A stretch of DNA of 6,618 nt from Alistipes sp. UBA928 (GTDB lineage: Bacteria; Bacteroidota; Bacteroidia; Bacteroidales; Rikenellaceae), in assembly GCA_002293665.1 (NCBI GenBank), contig DBDQ01000099.1, forward strand, positions 1 to 6,618, written 5' to 3'. Below, piece after piece: positions 5,623 through 6,618 of the stretch (its first letter is position 1; the number at the start of each line of letters is the position of its first letter). The notes beneath the pieces were generated by a model. The model ran no database searches, was not told the DNA's origin, and saw only the letters and a list, made by a program, of their open reading frames with translations. A program made the translations under genes and the position numbers.

Positions 5623-6306
5623 TTATTCGTGGTTTTCCAATCCGTTTCTGTTGCGTTGAACCCGGATGCTGTCGGCGTTGTCAACGATCCACTGCCTGAG
5701 TTCGAGAATGCCTTCTTTGTTGCCGTTCAACATTTTCTGCACGGTTTCGTCATCCTTGAAAACGGGAGGTGGCACCAATCCCATGGGGTTGAACGGATTC
5801 GTATCTTCGTATTCCACGACCCGGTCGATGGTCGACTTCCACAGTTCCTGATCGCCGCCGAGATATTCGTTGATCGTCTTTCCCAAAAACTCCATCACGA
5901 GTTTGTAAAGTTCGGGGCGGTAGAATCCACCGATCATGTGTACTTTTTCCAAACTCTCACGGTTCGCATAAAATCCGGCCAGCAGCAGTATCTCTTTTGC
6001 CTCCGCCTCGCTGAACGATCCTGCCCGCATCTCTTCGGAACAGTAGATTATTATCCGGCTGCGAAGCTGTGCCACATAGTACCAAAAAGCGGCCTCGTCT
6101 TTTTGCCCCTCTTCCCACAGATGGTTGGAATAGCAAAACAGCACGGCGGGGTCGGCATTCGCGACTTTGTTTGCCCGGATGGAAAAACCGTTCGCCCGGG
6201 CAAAATCTACGATCGCCTTGTCGGCTTCGGAAGGATTGCCGCCGCACGATACAAATAGCGTCGACAAAAGTCCGAGGATGCTAAATTTAATAAACTTCAT
6301 TTTCAT
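5623..6306 (-). CDS. Lipoprotein of unknown function
   Basis: A 227-residue predicted lipoprotein that I do not recognise. The signal peptide has a MKMKFIK basic start, a hydrophobic core, and lipobox LFVSC with the lipidated cysteine at residue 21, followed by GGNPSEADK. The mature part seems mostly helical, with a striking aromatic block LFCYSNHLWEEG (56-67), DEAAFWYYVAQLRSR (70-84), and Pro-rich NPFNPMGLVPPPVF (170-183). The NHLWEEGQKDEAAFWYY pattern resembles one helix-turn-helix unit of TPR/Sel1-type proteins, but I could not find a second copy. The start at 6306 follows an A-rich run typical of Bacteroidota initiation; Met3 (6300) is an alternative. It lies 39 bases after polA and 6 bases before rlmN, so cotranscription with rlmN and lspA is likely. 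Its GC content is clearly lower than that of its neighbours (29 of 60 bases in 5881-5940, against 45 of 60 in 4981-5040 of rlmN). Confidence 0.85.
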   Translation of the reverse strand: MKMKFIKFSILGLLSTLFVSCGGNPSEADKAIVDFARANGFSIRANKVANADPAVLFCYSNHLWEEGQKDEAAFWYYVAQLRSRIIIYCSEEMRAGSFSEAEAKEILLLAGFYANRESLEKVHMIGGFYRPELYKLVMEFLGKTINEYLGGDQELWKSTIDRVVEYEDTNPFNPMGLVPPPVFKDDETVQKMLNGNKEGILELRQWIVDNADSIRVQRNRNGLENHE

Positions 6307-6320
6307 TTTTTTGTTTTATA
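6307..6320 (-). promoter_or_regulatory. A-rich translation initiation region of the lipoprotein gene
   Basis: On the - strand the bases just before the ATG read TATAAAACAAAAAA, with no Shine-Dalgarno at the normal distance (an AAGGG lies too far upstream). Bacteroidota often use A-rich, unstructured upstream bases in place of a Shine-Dalgarno site, so this supports the start at 6306. Confidence 0.45.
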
Positions 6321-6345
6321 CCCTTGGGGGTGGGTTAGGTGTTTT

Positions 6346-6618
6346 TTAATGTGCGTCGAGCCAGTTGTCGCCCTCTCCGATCTCGGCCACGAGGTCGACG
6401 GCGAGGCTGGCCGCTCCCTCCATCTCGCGGACGACGAGCGCGGCGACCTCCTCGCGCTCGGAGCGCACGGTGTCGATCACCACTTCGTCGTGTACCTGAA
6501 GGATCATGCGCGAGCGCAGACCGGCCGAGCGCAGTCCACGGAAGATGCGGATCATGGCGATCTTCATGATGTCGGCGGCGCTGCCCTGAATGGGAGCGTT
6601 GATGGCGTTGCGTTCGGC
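6346..6618 (-). CDS. polA: DNA polymerase I, C-terminal end (5' part outside window)
   Basis: The frame is open to the window edge on the - strand and gives the last 90 residues of a family A DNA polymerase, which fills gaps in repair and replaces Okazaki primers. Visible are ERNAINAPIQGSAADIMKIA (residues 2-21 of the fragment; the O-helix-proximal motif near the palm) and motif C, LQVHDEVVIDTV, whose His-Asp pair includes a catalytic metal-binding aspartate. The protein closes with GDNWLDAH, matching the usual family A ending (NWxxAH). The start and any exonuclease domains are outside the window. The gene ends 39 bases before the lipoprotein gene, with no intrinsic terminator between them: the bases after the stop on the - strand are A-rich rather than T-rich, so read-through into the downstream genes is likely. 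Confidence 0.96.
   Translation of the reverse strand, partial: AERNAINAPIQGSAADIMKIAMIRIFRGLRSAGLRSRMILQVHDEVVIDTVRSEREEVAALVVREMEGAASLAVDLVAEIGEGDNWLDAH

Noticed and set aside
5281..6258. A 325-codon open frame on the + strand, antisense to rlmN and the unknown lipoprotein
   Set aside because: It crosses two well-supported - strand genes, shows no family motif, starts inside rlmN, and its composition is what GC-rich codon bias produces on the opposite strand.
6321..6333. CCC/GGG pairing between polA and the lipoprotein gene as a terminator
   Set aside because: The stem has three pairs at most, and the following bases on the transcribed strand are A-rich, not T-rich.

Overview
This window reads as the chromosome of a GC-rich Bacteroidota, most likely an Alistipes/Rikenellaceae-type gut bacterium. 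The clues are GC-rich genes split by short AT-rich gaps, promoter boxes of the Bacteroides type (TAnnTTTG, with no sigma70-like hexamers), weak or absent Shine-Dalgarno sites with A-rich start regions, and Bacteroidota-type lipoproteins. The genus is an inference from style, not from a marker gene.

Layout. The left edge holds the C-terminal part of recN (DNA repair ATPase, + strand, cut by the window start). It converges on a small SLOG/DUF1273 (YpsA-like) gene on the - strand, and the two stop codons interlock in one TTAA. A roughly 100-base AT-rich divergent region (1557-1659) carries a candidate -7 box in each direction. To its right is a tight + strand cluster of small envelope genes: a YtxH protein, a two-helix YqjE/holin-X-like membrane protein, an unrecognised protein with a very basic repeat tail, and a TM2-domain protein.

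This cluster converges on a - strand run that reads from the right edge inward: polA (C-terminal end only), a lipoprotein of unknown function, rlmN, lspA, and a DUF1080 lipoprotein. Its internal gaps are 39, 6, an 11-base overlap, and 10 bases, so it looks like one transcription unit, perhaps with an extra promoter for lspA inside the end of rlmN. LspA is the signal peptidase that processes lipoproteins, and a lipoprotein gene lies on each side of the rlmN-lspA pair.

Most genes are ordinary housekeeping genes. I found no mobile element, CRISPR array, tRNA, rRNA or toxin-antitoxin pair, and no stretch above 300 bases without a gene. The part most worth following is the four-gene envelope cluster. 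Its first three members match, in order and architecture, the enterobacterial yqjD-yqjE-yqjK stationary-phase set, but the third carries a histone-like basic tail. I do not claim a new defence or mobile system here.
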